Positions 20,999 through 33,006 are shown, counted from the stretch's first letter. The stretch is 64,000 bases of DNA from Neoconidiobolus thromboides FSU 785 (GCA_025603075.1 MU626259.1:65920-129919), one strand, 5' to 3'. Numbers and translations: made by a program. The notes: generated from the sequence alone by a model not told the origin.

Positions 20999-23692
20999 AT
21001 GACCAAAACTAACAGCACCTCTACTTCCTCATTATTAGTAGCAGTAAGAGTACGGCCATTTACAATCGAAGAAAAAGGAATATTAAATCATGAAGAAGAA
21101 CGGAATTCCCATGGGATCAACTTTGTTAATTATAGTAATAAACCTAAACAACATGGTATTAAACAAGTGGTGTTTCCAATTGGAGAAACCACAATTTATT
21201 TTGACCCATCGACCAATTCAGATTCACAATTGAATAAAAATTTAACAGCAAGGACATTTCGAAGAAGTCAAAGAAGTTTAGATAAAAAATTTCAATTTGA
21301 TAAAGTATTTGATGAAGGATCAAGTCAAGAAGTAGTGTATTATGAAACATGTACTAAACTATTAAATGATTTATTTGCTGGTTTTAATGCTACTATTTTC
21401 GCCTATGGTGCAACTGGTTGTGGTAAAACCTATACCATTAGTGGTACAGAAGCTGAACCAGGTATTATATTTTTAGCAGCTCAAGAAATATTTTCCAGGA
21501 TTAATAAGGAGAGTGAAGATAAAGTGTTTCCAATCTCAGTATCTTATTTAGAAGTTTATAATGAAGAATTAAGAGATTTATTGGTTAGCAAAAAGCAGCA
21601 AAGAAATTTAAAATTAATGGAACATTCTGAGCAAGGGGTGATAGTTAATGATTTGTCAATGCATTCACCAAAAACAGTGGAAGAATTAATGGATTTAATT
21701 AAAGAAGGTAATAAAAATCGAGTTATCGGTAGTACTAACGCCAATGCTATTTCCTCACGTTCTCATGCCGTATTAAGAATTACATTAAAACAAACACCTA
21801 AATTATCTTCCAACTCCACCAAAGCAACTATTTCTACACTAAGTATAATTGATTTGGCAGGCAGTGAAAGAGCTTCTGTAATTAATAATGGAAGACATAA
21901 AACGGAAGGATCCAATATTAATAAATCGCTATTAGCACTTGGAAATTGTATTAATGCTTTAGCTAAAAAAGAAAATAAATATATACCTTATAGAAATAGT
22001 AAGTTGACAAGATTGTTGAAATCCTCCTTAAGTGGAAATTGTAAGACAGCAATGATTGTTTGTTTAAATCCATCAAGCTCTTATTATGAAGAATCATTGA
22101 ACACATTGAATTATGCCAATAGAGCTAAAGAAATTAAAATGAAAGCAACAAAGAATATGATTAATATTAATACTTATTTTTCGCAACATAATGATATTAT
22201 TCAAGGACTTAGAGATGAAATTAAAAAGTTAAAAGAACAGTTGAAGAATAAAAGGGAAACTAATGTTCTACAAAATCAAAATTCAAATCATGGAAATTTA
22301 TTGAGCCTTGAAAAACTTCAAGAATATCAAACATATCGCAAAGTGGCAAAGATATCGTATAATAAATATTTAAGTAAGAAATTGAACGTTAAAAAGAAAG
22401 AATTTATTATCAAAATAATACAAGATATGATGAAAATGTTAAATAATTATACATTATTTTTATTTAATAATAATCCATTGAAATGTAATAATAGATTTAA
22501 AAAAGAAATTAAATTATTAATGGATAAGTTAGAGGAGGAGAAACAGTTACATGTGAAAGAATATCCAAATAGTATACAATCAATGAAAAATGATTTAGAA
22601 CTACATGAGAGATCATTTAAAAAAGTAGAAGACAATGTAATTCATTTATTTGGTAATTATTTAGCACAAATATTAAAAGAAGATCAAATTACAATGGAAT
22701 TATTTTATGATAATAAATATCAACAATTTTATAATTTGGGATTAAAATCAATGAACTTACAATGGGAAATATTAACTGAAGATAAAAGTAATTTAAATTC
22801 AATTAATTTAATTAAATTCAATCAATTTATTGAAGAATATAAGAATACAATTAAAGATATTGAAAACTTAGATGAATTAGATCAATTTAAAATTCAACCC
22901 TTTACTCCTAATTTATTAATACCAAACGAGTTACCAAAATACAAACTACCTAATTTAAATTTACTAAATCATCAAAATCAAAGTAAATTATCCATACCAA
23001 TTAATTCTATTAAATTAACTAATTCAAATAATAATAATAATAATAATAATAAACCAAGGTTATCTATGCCAACAAATACAACATTGCGTCATCAGCCTAG
23101 ATTATCAATACCAACAAATATAACAATACGTCATCAACCTAGATTTTCAATACCAGCAACAACTTCATCAAAATCATTTAACAATACACAACAATCTAAA
23201 CCATCTATACCAAAGAATAATAGTACATCAACAATATCATTAAAATCAACTAATGAATCCAAAAATCAATTAACAAGTCATGATCCATCTATTCCTATTA
23301 TTTCCAATAGTTCACCAAAATGGATTACGCCCAATAAAAGACCATTTCAGATGATATTATCACCCACATTGTTAGCTCATTCACAAGGTAAATTAAGTCA
23401 TCCATTACCTTCGGATCCATTAGAAACAAGAAGAAGGATTCGAAAAAGTCCAGCGAAAGAAAGGATGAGGTTTCAACCTGAGAAATATATTCGACCTAGT
23501 AAATCAGCTTTAAGTAATAATAACAATAATAGCAATAATAATAAACAAAAGAAAAGGGTAAGGATTGCTGCTTATTCTCCACCACCATCAAGAGAATCTA
23601 CTTTAAAGAAAGAGGATGGTAGTGGATTAAGAAGTAATAATCTTGAAGAAGATAATTTTATTGATAATATTGAAGAGGAGAAGGATTATTGA
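20999..23692 (+). CDS. Kinesin-8 family motor (Kip3/KIF18-like)
   Basis: 897 aa in a single coding exon. The N-terminal motor domain spans residues 10-380: SLLVAVRVRPF at 11-21, P-loop GATGCGKT at 137-144, switch I NAISSRSH at 249-256, switch II DLAGSE at 285-290, and neck NYANRAKEIK at 371-380. The wording IFAYGATGCGKTYTISGT and the variable loop after the first strand are typical of kinesin-8, plus-end-directed motors that depolymerise microtubules and control spindle length and nuclear position. Coiled-coil stretches follow (about 395-425 and 500-560). After residue 690 the tail is low-complexity, with Asn runs, repeats around RLSIPTN/RFSIPAT and a basic segment (TRRRIRKSPAKERMRF), probably a second microtubule-binding site. 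The AAT microsatellite at 23028-23052 encodes the Asn run. Confidence 0.93.
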   Translation: MTKTNSTSTSSLLVAVRVRPFTIEEKGILNHEEERNSHGINFVNYSNKPKQHGIKQVVFPIGETTIYFDPSTNSDSQLNKNLTARTFRRSQRSLDKKFQFDKVFDEGSSQEVVYYETCTKLLNDLFAGFNATIFAYGATGCGKTYTISGTEAEPGIIFLAAQEIFSRINKESEDKVFPISVSYLEVYNEELRDLLVSKKQQRNLKLMEHSEQGVIVNDLSMHSPKTVEELMDLIKEGNKNRVIGSTNANAISSRSHAVLRITLKQTPKLSSNSTKATISTLSIIDLAGSERASVINNGRHKTEGSNINKSLLALGNCINALAKKENKYIPYRNSKLTRLLKSSLSGNCKTAMIVCLNPSSSYYEESLNTLNYANRAKEIKMKATKNMININTYFSQHNDIIQGLRDEIKKLKEQLKNKRETNVLQNQNSNHGNLLSLEKLQEYQTYRKVAKISYNKYLSKKLNVKKKEFIIKIIQDMMKMLNNYTLFLFNNNPLKCNNRFKKEIKLLMDKLEEEKQLHVKEYPNSIQSMKNDLELHERSFKKVEDNVIHLFGNYLAQILKEDQITMELFYDNKYQQFYNLGLKSMNLQWEILTEDKSNLNSINLIKFNQFIEEYKNTIKDIENLDELDQFKIQPFTPNLLIPNELPKYKLPNLNLLNHQNQSKLSIPINSIKLTNSNNNNNNNNKPRLSMPTNTTLRHQPRLSIPTNITIRHQPRFSIPATTSSKSFNNTQQSKPSIPKNNSTSTISLKSTNESKNQLTSHDPSIPIISNSSPKWITPNKRPFQMILSPTLLAHSQGKLSHPLPSDPLETRRRIRKSPAKERMRFQPEKYIRPSKSALSNNNNNSNNNKQKKRVRIAAYSPPPSRESTLKKEDGSGLRSNNLEEDNFIDNIEEEKDY

Positions 23693-25189
23693 GGAAAGGG
23701 GTTATAGAGTAAGGTTTGATAAAAAAAAGAATAATAGTAGTATTACAAGATGTTTATTTATGTAAAGAGTGGAAATTGAAGATATTGAATTAAATAAAAG
23801 TTATAAATGATTATAAAGTAATTGTATTATGTTTATGTTTTATTTTAGATATCAAAAGTAATTGATTTTAATGGGGTAAGTTAGATTGATATTAATTAAA
23901 TGTTTCAAAGTTTATTAATGATATTGAGCTATAAAGTCAAATCGATTTATCTGTTATAAGGAGAAAATTGGAAATGGGATTCTCTGAATATTTGTTTTGA
24001 TCTTTTTTTATAAAGCCTCAAATTTAAAATTGAATGTTATTTAGTATTAAATTAAGCTTATAGTTTTAAAAAATAAGAGTCAATAGTTGTAATAGTATAA
24101 AAAATATCTTATAAAAACAAAATTATTTTTAATGATAAATAGCTATTATTACAACTGATAATTTGCTACTTTTTCATAGGAATGAATTTATAAGCTTGTT
24201 TTATAAATAAGTTAATAAGTAAGAAAAAAAATATAGAGCTATTCGAAGATTCTAATTTCATTTGTAATAATATTAGTATTTATAAAAATTGAGATAAATT
24301 ATATGATTATTATGTTAATTAAGGTAAGATAAATGTAAAACTCAGTTGATTTTTATTTTTCGCTAATTTCTTAATATAATTAATTAAAATATTGAATTAG
24401 ATATTGAATTTTAAAGTTTATTGAGTTTAGTAGCCTGTAATAAGTCTATAATATATATAGCCTTTTGTTTTTTTAGGAAGATAAATTGGTTATTTTGATT
24501 ATGAAAAATATTCTATAGTTGTATTTTTATTTATAGCCATTTTTTAATTATTTAAGATTTAATAATAAAAGTAGTTAAGTATATAAAATAAATAGAGATA
24601 AGTTTAAAAATTAGTATATTAGTTAGTAGTTAAATAGAAAACTAACTTAATATAGTCTAAAAATAAAACAAAATAGCTATAATGTAAAAAAATATAATAG
24701 TAGTAGTTTATATTTCAAATGTTTAAAACTAAAAAATAAAAAAACTGAAATTAAAGCTATAAAACATTTAAAAAATTAAACTACATAAATACAATATTTA
24801 TTTAATAGTTTGTTAATATATAAAATAATTTATTATAAGAAAAATAATCAAATATAATTTTAATGACTGATAAATTATTATATAAAATCAATAAACAATA
24901 AGTAAATAAGATTATATTAAAAAGTAAAAATTCTTATAATAAATTAAATAAAAAAATAAAACTATAATAAATAAAATAGTATTAATAGATAATATTGTTA
25001 AAAGTTTAAATTATAGAATTTATTTATAAAAGTTTTGAAAATAATTTAAAACTATTAATAGTTTTTAACAGTATCCATAAACTTGCTTTTAAGTTTTAAG
25101 AATAAACTAAATTATTATATTTGATCTATTTTTTAATTATAAAAAATAATAAAGTTTATAATTAATTAATTAGTTAATATAGATCTAAG

Positions 25190-25690
25190 CTTAGATATTG
25201 TACTCGTGTGAAATCCAGTACTCAGTAGTTGGAGTCAAAAGTAGTTTTTGCTTGATTGAGTAGCCATAAGTCGAAAGGTCTTAGTTTATGTGACTAAGAT
25301 GGACTTGACTTATGAAGAATAGCACGTAACATACTACAGACTATATAAGATAAATAGAATAGACAATAATACTGTAAAATCTACATAATATACTATCAGA
25401 AAGGTTTAATAACTTTATTAAAGGTACGAGATATCAAGGAACAACTTAGTTAAAAAGTCCCGAGCTATTACGTTGAAGAATCTTTTTTATACTGCAACAA
25501 GTATGGATGTCAAAACGAGAGAACAATCTTCTTTGAGACATGAAGTTAGAAATTCTCGCAGCAAACCAAAATAAGAAAATCAGGGTTGATTGTATCTGGA
25601 CCCAAGAACATAACAACTTAAGTGATTGTTATGTTATAATCAATCGTAGAGCTGACAAAGCGATATTTTACACTTGTTAGTTAATTTTTA
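25190..25690. other. Higher-GC island in the AT desert
   Basis: About 500 bp whose composition jumps above the surroundings, with sharp edges. It contains TATA-like ACTATATAAGATA and words such as CCAGTACTCAGT (also present at 27011-27022). No frame is open for long. It could be a relic of an inserted element such as a solo LTR, but no target duplication or terminal match was found, so it stays unclassified. Confidence 0.4.
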
Positions 25691-26270
25691 GATGTAATGT
25701 TGAAATTTAAAATTAACAAAAATAAACTATTTAGTATTTTTCAACTAATTAACTAAATAGCTTTATTATAGGGTATTGTTTTAAAAGTATTAAAAATAAT
25801 AAAATTAAAAATTAAAAATTAAAAAAAGGTTTCAATAACTTATTAAAAAGTGTATAAAATATTTTAAAAAGCTATTTGATATGATATAAAATTATACTAG
25901 TAATAATAAATAAAATAAATAAAAATAAATAAACAAATAAAATAAAGCATAATAAATATTTAAATAAAACATAAACTACAAAGTTAATTTTTATAATTCA
26001 TATTGTTTTGTTAAACTATTTAAAACTATTAAAATTTTAAATTAAGAAATATTAGTATTCTATATAATAAATTATAATAGTTAGTAAAGATATATTTTTA
26101 AATTTTAAATTTTGTTTTTTTAGTTAAAAATTATTGATGTTATTATTAGTAATATATATTTTATATTTTATATTTAATAAATCAAATATTTTTATTGTTT
26201 TTAAACCTGTAATATAAATAAATAATATTATATTTTAAAAAAACATTATTTTATTTCTATTTATATAAAA

Positions 26271-26367
26271 TCGTTTTTTAATTTGACTACCCTTTTTGTT
26301 TTTAATCATTGTTTGAGTGGAAAAATTATTAATAAAACTTTTAAATACAGAAACATATCTTGATATA
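26271..26367 (-). mobile_element. 105-bp TIR element, copy 12 (degenerate)
   Basis: The interior GTTTGAGTGGAAAAATTATT and right part AATACAGAAACATATC are recognisable; the termini are largely lost. Confidence 0.55.
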
Positions 26368-27089
26368 TTGTTTAGTATTAAAAAATCCTAAACTAAATTC
26401 GATTTAAAATAATTACATTATAAAACTTTAAAAAGTTTGCTTTTCAATAATAAAAACTAAATACGAGTATATACTGAATTTTAACAACTATAAGTTTATA
26501 AGCTATTTAAGATTACTTGATATTTTATTTTTAATAAACAGTAAAACTCATGTTAACATAAAAAGCCTAATAATATATATTTGTTATTTGTTATCTAAGT
26601 TGAACAGAATAAAAAACTTTAAGTTATTTAAGTTGATTCACATTGAAATTAATTAACTTTAAGCAGAAAATTAAACAAAGCTAGCTTTATGGCCATTATT
26701 TATAATCTTGTTTTTATAAACTATAGTATTGATACAAGTAGATCTAGATCTAAACTTTAATAAACGATTTAACCAGATTTGCGTTATTTTAAAAATAGGA
26801 CTAAACAAGGTTATCAGTACTTTCTGGATCCCTCAATAAACAACAGAACTTATTAGATGCTTGTATATTACCAGTGCTTATTTACTTATAATTAAAAGTT
26901 GCTATTTTATTAATAGCAAAAAAGCAATCACTTTAAAAGCCCTTAATCAAACATTTTGCTCTTCTAGGCACTCGGTATCAAATATTAAAAATCTTCTTTA
27001 AGTGTTGATGACCTTCCAGTACTCAGTCAATGAGTATATTTAATCAAAATTTTGAACAACTTTTTGTTATTAAATTTTAAACTACACTT

Positions 27090-27960
27090 TGTTCAATTTT
27101 GATCTAATCAATAAAATTTTATCTTTTATTGTTTAGATTAAAGTAACCTAAACTAGTAATAATATCAATCTCTTTAGATAAATTAGTATTTAAACTATTT
27201 AATTTGCTTAATAAACTTACCACTTTTATATTTTTAAGACTTGTTATGTCATCTAAACATTTGACTGCAACTTTTAGAATTTCCTATCAATGACAGATTT
27301 AGCTTTGTCAATGTGAAATTCAGTTTTTTGTTTTTAAAATTCTATAAAAAAACTTTGAACTTAATAAACTTAATACTTGTAAATTAAGACAATTCTCCTT
27401 ACTACTATTCAATCTACAAGGTTGATGTCTTAACTACTTTGACTTTTTATTGACTTAATTTTATCAGTATAAAACCTACAAATGATATCAACGTCTAAAG
27501 AAATTTTGCATGTCATATCCACTTTAAATTGTCCAGTTTGTTCAATTTGTTCAATTCGTTCAATCTGATTGATTTTTCTATAATTGATTGATTTCCTTAG
27601 CTGATAAAAATCAGATAATTTGCATTCTATAAGCAATTTCTTTAATTCTGGTAAATTGATCAATGATGTTGTATCGAATCTACTTTGCTTATTACCATAT
27701 GTAATTAATTTTACAAGTTGACATTTATTTATCAAATCAATGTTGTTTGCGCTTACAATTATATGATCTACTTTCCCTAGATTATCTTCAATAAACTCAT
27801 TCTGGCAATTGTTGAAAGTTGTGTTTGTGTAACGTGAACAAACTGTATCTAATGAAATAATTAAATCAAATTTTGTCCTTAATTCTTTATTTAGATATCT
27901 GAATTCAAATAAGTCTAAAGAATCCAAATAGTTTAACTATTATTTTAATATGAACATAGA
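27090..27960 (-). pseudogene. F-box/LRR-like pseudogene
   Basis: The minus strand opens with NYLDSLDLFEFRYLNKELR, an F-box-like helix pattern, in a 165-codon frame (27927-27430) without a start ATG. After the stop, homologous-looking pieces continue in other frames: NCLNLQVLSLLSSKFF, TLTKLNLSLIGNSK, and finally a leucine-rich end LKNIKVVSLLSKLNSL closing with ITSLGYFNLNNKR and a stop near 27090. Frame changes and the missing start mark it as broken. It is reminiscent of the large F-box/LRR-like families of Entomophthorales; the assignment is by style only. Confidence 0.55.
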
Positions 27961-28129
27961 ATGCGTCGCCCTTGCTAATCTTGAAATCGACATTTTAACC
28001 TTAAACTTAAGTAGTGATTTTTTAGTCCTTTTATACTTTATTTTTTAAATTGTCAAATAGGAATTTAATTGAGTTCATTTAATTTATATACCAATTTTCA
28101 TTAGTTACTACCACAGTCTATTAGACTGT

Positions 28130-28420
28130 TTATTATCATTGTTACAAACTTCTGTTTGACATTCAGCTGCTTCTTCTAAGATTATAGATCCCTTTATTAT
28201 GGCCTCTTAATCTTATTTTTTATTATAGTACTGCTTAAATTAGCTACTAAGCTTTAAGCCACTCCATCATCCTCATCACATTCTTTAACAATTATATCTG
28301 GGTCCAATTGTGTTTTTAGTGCTATCAGTAATTTATTATTTGATCTATTCTATCAGCTATATAAACTGCTGCTTCGTTTTTACTGGTTAATAATGACCTT
28401 TTGTGTTATTTATAATTATA
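28130..28420 (-). pseudogene. Decayed coding fragment
   Basis: Minus-strand pieces NEAAVYIADRIDQII and, in the next frame, IALKTQLDPDIIVKECDEDD look like one acidic helical protein separated by a frameshift. No family recognised. The remaining spacer to 28903 shows nothing else. Confidence 0.35.
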
Positions 28421-28903
28421 AAACAAGTGATGTAAAGTATCTTGATCATAAGTATCTTTTTAGATTTAGAAGAATAATACAACAACTGTATAGTAGAAGC
28501 ACATAAAACTGACTTTTCTTAACTGAATTTAATAGCTTAAGCTATCTCTACATTTAAGTCATTTTTTAGTCATTATACAGAGATGTGTTTTTTCTACTTT
28601 TTTGAAATATTGCTCTAGATAATGACTTTCTTGATTTAAAACCTTTTTTATTATTGCTTCAACTAAACAATGAATTTCAGCTCAGATTTTGCAAACATCA
28701 TAATGTCAAGCAAGCTTTAAGAAATAAGTTTAAATCCAATATTGGTTTTTTGTTTGTATAACAACTTATTTTGGTCATTATTGGTGTCAATATTTTGGCT
28801 GGGTTTGAATTAAAAGAAGGTTATTTATTAACTGAGAGCATTATAGACATGTTAATATGTTCGCTTTCAAGCTAGGTAATTTGAATTTTTTTTAAATTGA
28901 AGC

Positions 28904-29010
28904 ATATGGTGATGTATTTTTGTATTTAAGAATCTTACTAACAAATTTTCCACTTAAATAGCACTTAAAAAATGGAAAAAATAATGAAGTCAAAAAAGAC
29001 ACTCCCATAT
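28904..29010 (+). mobile_element. 105-bp TIR element, copy 13
   Basis: Nearly identical to copy 18 at 35502-35608, sharing its private variants (AAGAATCTTACTAACAAA and GACACTCCCATAT). Confidence 0.92.
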
Positions 29011-30166
29011 GCTTGTGATTTATTAATAGCAAAGATGAAGTTTGAGTGATCCTTAAACAAAGACAGAACGTCAGTTACTGTAGGTTTAAGTAAGCCATTT
29101 GAGGAATTAGACTAAAAGTTTAAATCTGAATTGTTAGACTTGACTTTAAACAATGAAAAAAGGGAGCCAGTTTTTCAATAATCAACTATAAACGCCCACA
29201 GTAAAGCAAAGAAGGTTTAAGGGAATCAGGATTGAAGGATAGTTTAGTATGGTGTGATTGGATAGAGCGAGAGATTAAATTTAAGATAGTAAAGATAATA
29301 AATAGGAGAGTATCGGAAATTATGCAATATAATAAAATATTCAGATTGTATAGAATGGTATTTATATTTATATTAGGAACTGTAGTGCTTAGTCCAATAC
29401 TACCAGTACTAATCACTCCTGCCATAACTTTTTTAATCTAGTTTACAAAATAGACTTCTATGAATTTATTTTCATTGACTACTTTCACTTTATTAATTGA
29501 AGAGACAGAATTTTAAACTTTGATTATAATACTTTTAATATCCTTAAAACAATATTCTCTGATAGAGTTATTTGATTAACTAAATGAAAATCATTTTAAA
29601 GATATCTCTATCAACTTCAGATTTTGGTATTAAACTTAAAAATTTAGAAGTGTCTTCATCCTTCATGGTTTATTATGATTGAAACTCTCAGCAGGTTGAT
29701 CTCATTTAGTAAAGTATATTACGCTAGATAATTCCTTTGGTCACCGCCAGTAGCTAATAAATACAACAGGTGTAATAATTCGGAGTCCGCTTTTTAAGGC
29801 TTAGGAGCAAGTTTATAAATACCATTAAAAATTTTCGATAACTTTAAGTTGATTTTCAAAAAATTTTATAAGCAAACTTATTTTGTGTAGTCCAAACTCT
29901 CGGTACCAGTATCTATTAATACTGCTCCATTTACTACGACCATATTTTTTCTACTTCAATCTCAAAGTCCACATTCGATGATAATCAACCATTAAATTAA
30001 AACAATAGCAATAATTTTATTGAAAAAATAGAAAGTTAATAAAGTTGAAAAAAGGGACAAATTAAGTTTTATAGTAGTACAGTTCAAATCAATTTTGGGA
30101 CCATGTAGGCTTTAAGTAATAGTAATTGTTTTTACTTAACCTATCACCATAATAATTCCAGGGCAT
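29011..30166. other. Intergenic, no firm gene
   Basis: Overlapping short frames on both strands at 29186-29441, one with a hydrophobic end, are not convincing. Otherwise AT-rich spacer downstream of the first helical-family gene. Confidence 0.45.
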
Positions 30167-30628
30167 TTAAACGAGGACAGTAGAAGATTCTGGATTTGGT
30201 TCAAAAACAATGGAAATGTCAACACTTCTTTCCACCATAAAAGGTTTCACAGGCAACACTCTAATTCTATTAAAAGAACTAATAACATTTTTTGATAGTG
30301 TTTCAAACGATTTTGAAAACAACGGAGTCCATAAAATCTTTTTGACTAACTTTGTATCTGTATAGTGTTCTATTACTTTATAACAACCCCAAATTGTAGT
30401 TAGATGACTTTTTAATTCAATTAAATACTCTTTGTCATCTAAAGCATAAACAGAATCATAAATACATTCTTCTTTCATTTGTATAATAAATCGTTTTTGT
30501 TCAATTAAGGACTGTTGGATTGTTTTTAATTGTTTGTGAATGATAATGTTGTTGTGTTGTAATAAAATTAAATCAATTGTATTTTGTATCTTTTCTAAAA
30601 TACTATAACAACAGTAGTTTGTCTCCAT
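30167..30628 (-). CDS. Helical family protein, member 1 (subgroup A)
   Basis: 153 aa, single exon, ATG at 30628. Predicted all-helical: LEKIQNTIDLIL near the N-terminus, then IEQKRFIIQMKEECIYDSVYALDDKEYLIELKS in the middle (family core), then IWGCYKVIEHY. The C-terminus carries the subgroup A motif RIRVLPVKPFMVER and ends in a short acidic tail (FEPNPESS). No signal peptide, membrane span or Cys pattern. It is most similar to the gene at 49801 (shared LEKIQN-ID, IEQKRFII-MK, IWGCYK, RVLPVKP). Function unknown; one of seven paralogues between 30 and 60 kb. Confidence 0.75.
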   Translation of the reverse strand: METNYCCYSILEKIQNTIDLILLQHNNIIIHKQLKTIQQSLIEQKRFIIQMKEECIYDSVYALDDKEYLIELKSHLTTIWGCYKVIEHYTDTKLVKKILWTPLFSKSFETLSKNVISSFNRIRVLPVKPFMVERSVDISIVFEPNPESSTVLV

Positions 30629-30703
30629 TTCCTATTCGATTTTTTTATTTGTTTATTATTGTTTATTTATTTCCTTTTTATATCTTTTACTTTATACAAG
30701 GTT

Positions 30704-30711
30704 TTTATATA
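30704..30711 (-). promoter_or_regulatory. TATA box of helical member 1
   Basis: TATATAAA on the minus strand, about 76 bp before the ATG. Confidence 0.45.
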
Positions 30712-31490
30712 AAGCGAGCCGATTTTACCTGATAGTTTGGATTAAGGAACTAAGTCATTTAGGCATTAAAGTTCTTCCAACTATATTGAAGCCTAATTAA
30801 CTGCTCATTTAAGAAATATGCTCAAGTAATAATCTATCAAAAAAATAAACATCAAGCCTTAAAAATCTAGTATATAGATAGATTAATTACAAAATTCACC
30901 GTTAATAAAGTCGTAAAAGAGTTGTAACAGCTGCAATGTCAGTTTAACCTTAATTTGATCCAGAAGTTAGTTGATTAGGTAAATTCGATTTCAAAAAATT
31001 TTGAAATCTTTATCATTATCTATTTAAAATAATATTATATCAATTGCTATAATTCGCTATTGAAAAAAGTTTTAACAAATTGAACCTAAAATAGAAATTT
31101 ACAACATTTAATAAAAGCTATTCAACTTCCTTTATTTCCCGATTGCAGTCTAAAGACCCCATCAGTAAAGTTTACAAATTTAAAGTTCTTTGCAATTCAT
31201 CTTCTACCATGTGCAAAACAAGAATTGTCAAAAAACAAGTACTCTAAATTCATTAAAGCCTTAACCATTCGCTTTATAAGCTTCTGAATAGTATTTGACC
31301 ATATACCAGTCTTGGATATAATTTATTTTACCTGTCTTTATTTAATAACTTGTTTGTTTAAAATTTGGAATCTCGAATGTAGATTGTTTAATACTCATTA
31401 TATCGCATAAATTGCTATTTTTGTGTTTTTATCCAACAGTTGCTTAGCTAAGATTTAACCTAGACCTTATTTAAGTTTTAAGCGTGTTAA
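30712..31490. other. Intergenic, no gene seen
   Basis: AT-rich spacer between helical member 1 and the inverted repeat; no ORF or RNA. Confidence 0.5.
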
Positions 31491-31718
31491 AAAGTAGTCA
31501 AAGTTTTACAACAAATTCAATTTGTTATCAGTTCCTGTTAAAAATTTGGGATTGATCTATGATCATTTTTGCATAATTTATGAGGTAAAAAAAAACCGAC
31601 CAATTAAAATTAGTGCGTGAATTTAAGTTTACTGATGTAAAAATGATCATAGATCAATCCCAAATTTTTAACAGGAACTGATAACAAATTGAATTTGTTG
31701 TAAAACTTTGATTACTTT
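31491..31718. repeat. Near-perfect 80-bp inverted repeat
   Basis: Arms 31491-31570 and 31639-31718 are reverse complements with a single mismatch by eye, separated by a 68-bp loop with no coding frame. It shares no terminal sequence with the 105 bp element. A transcript would form a very stable hairpin. Confidence 0.93.
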
Positions 31719-31991
31719 TACTTTGTTTTTTAAATATAATATTAAATAACCCATAAGTAAAGACTTTTTATAAAAGTAAAAACAATAAATCTTTAAACGT
31801 AAAAATTTAAATATAAAATTAAATCTATAACATTATTATTGATTAAAACATATTTAATAATTTTAAATTTGAGTAGAATTTAAGAAACTATTGTAAATTA
31901 GTTAAATAGTTTATCATTTTAATTTGCTCCGAAAATTTTCACTACCTAATTAAAAGACATTATTTTCCTTTTTGATCTCCATAATCAATAA

Positions 31992-32095
31992 ATGGGGGTG
32001 TTTTTTTGGTTTCATTACTTTTTTCATCTTTTAACTACTATTTGGGCGGAAAAACTGTTAGTAAATTGTTAAATAAAAAATACATCCTCAAATAT
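31992..32095 (-). mobile_element. 105-bp TIR element, copy 14
   Basis: Minus copy, ATGGGGGTGTTTTTTTGG to ATACATCCTCAAATAT. Confidence 0.82.
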
Positions 32096-32298
32096 AGTAG
32101 AAAATAGCTATTACTATGTCTTTTATATATAATTACCTAGTTAAAGTATAAATAAGGTTTTTTAATATAACAACTTAAGCCCTTTAATCAAATTATTTTC
32201 TAATATATATTTTTAAAGTTATTAGCTTTTTTTTAGTATTTCATATAAATTTTATAATATCATCTATTTTATTTGTTCTGTAGAGTCTGTGGTCTATT

Positions 32299-32356
32299 AT
32301 ATGGGGATATATTTTTATGTTCAAGAATTTCCCTGATAACTTTTCCATACAATCTA
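32299..32356 (+). mobile_element. 105-bp TIR element, 5' half only
   Basis: The left terminus ATATGGGGATAT and the following ~45 bp up to TTTTCCATAC are present; the right half is missing. A truncated copy. Confidence 0.65.
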
Positions 32357-32606
32357 ATAAATCAACATTTATTTAAAAATTAAAAATTAATTATTATTAT
32401 ATTACTGATATTAATTATGTGATTCTAAATTTGAATAAATTTTAAAGATGTAATATAGAAAATAAAACTTATTACCAGAATTTTAATATTGACAACATTA
32501 ATTTAATTAAAATATTTTATAATTAAAAAACTTAAATTTTTTCTAAGTTTTTTCTAAATTGTTCAAAAGTTTGCTTTAATTTTTTGTAACTAAAATTATG
32601 TTTAGG

Positions 32607-32708
32607 TTATGGGGGTGTTTTTTTTTAGTTTCATTATTTTTCCATTTTTTAAGCGCTATTTGAGTAGAAAGATTGTAATAAAATTCTTAGAAAAAATACA
32701 TACCCTTA
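32607..32708 (-). mobile_element. 105-bp TIR element, copy 15
   Basis: Minus copy, TTATGGGGGTGT to ATACATACCCTTA. It creates the spurious plus-strand frame at 32609-32824. Confidence 0.82.
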
Positions 32709-32905
32709 TTTTAAATTTAAACATGAAAATTTTTTTAATGATAAACTTAAATAACAAAAATTTTTGCTTTTATTATTATTTTAAATATTTAGTATTGAAA
32801 AAATTATTTAATAAAAATCTATAAAATATTATAAACCAGATATAAAAAAACACTTTCTATTTTTAATTATTTTTGAAATAAAATATTTTAAAATATTTAA
32901 CAATT

Positions 32906-33006
32906 ACATGAGGATGTATTTTTTGCTTAACAATTTTACTAATAATTTTTCTGCTTAAATAGTACTTAAGATGAAAAAAGTAATGAAAAAATACATCCAC
33001 CTATAT
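32906..33006 (+). mobile_element. 105-bp TIR element, copy 16
   Basis: Plus copy, ACATGAGGATGT to ACATCCACCTATAT. Confidence 0.82.

Larger units (their letters stand above)
23693..27080. other. Extremely AT-rich gene desert
   Basis: More than 3 kb without any ORF of coding character. Most of it is short A/T words (AATAAA, TTTAAA, ATAAAT), clearly more AT-rich than the other spacers. Two exceptions lie inside: an island at 25190-25690 and a degenerate TIR element at 26271-26367. Confidence 0.7.

Noticed and set aside
25190-25690. Solo LTR of a retrotransposon
   Set aside because: No TG...CA ends with a target duplication or primer-binding site could be identified; kept only as an unclassified island.
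29186-29441. Overlapping frames on both strands, one hydrophobic
   Set aside because: Neither has a supported start or neighbouring exon; cannot tell which, if any, is real.
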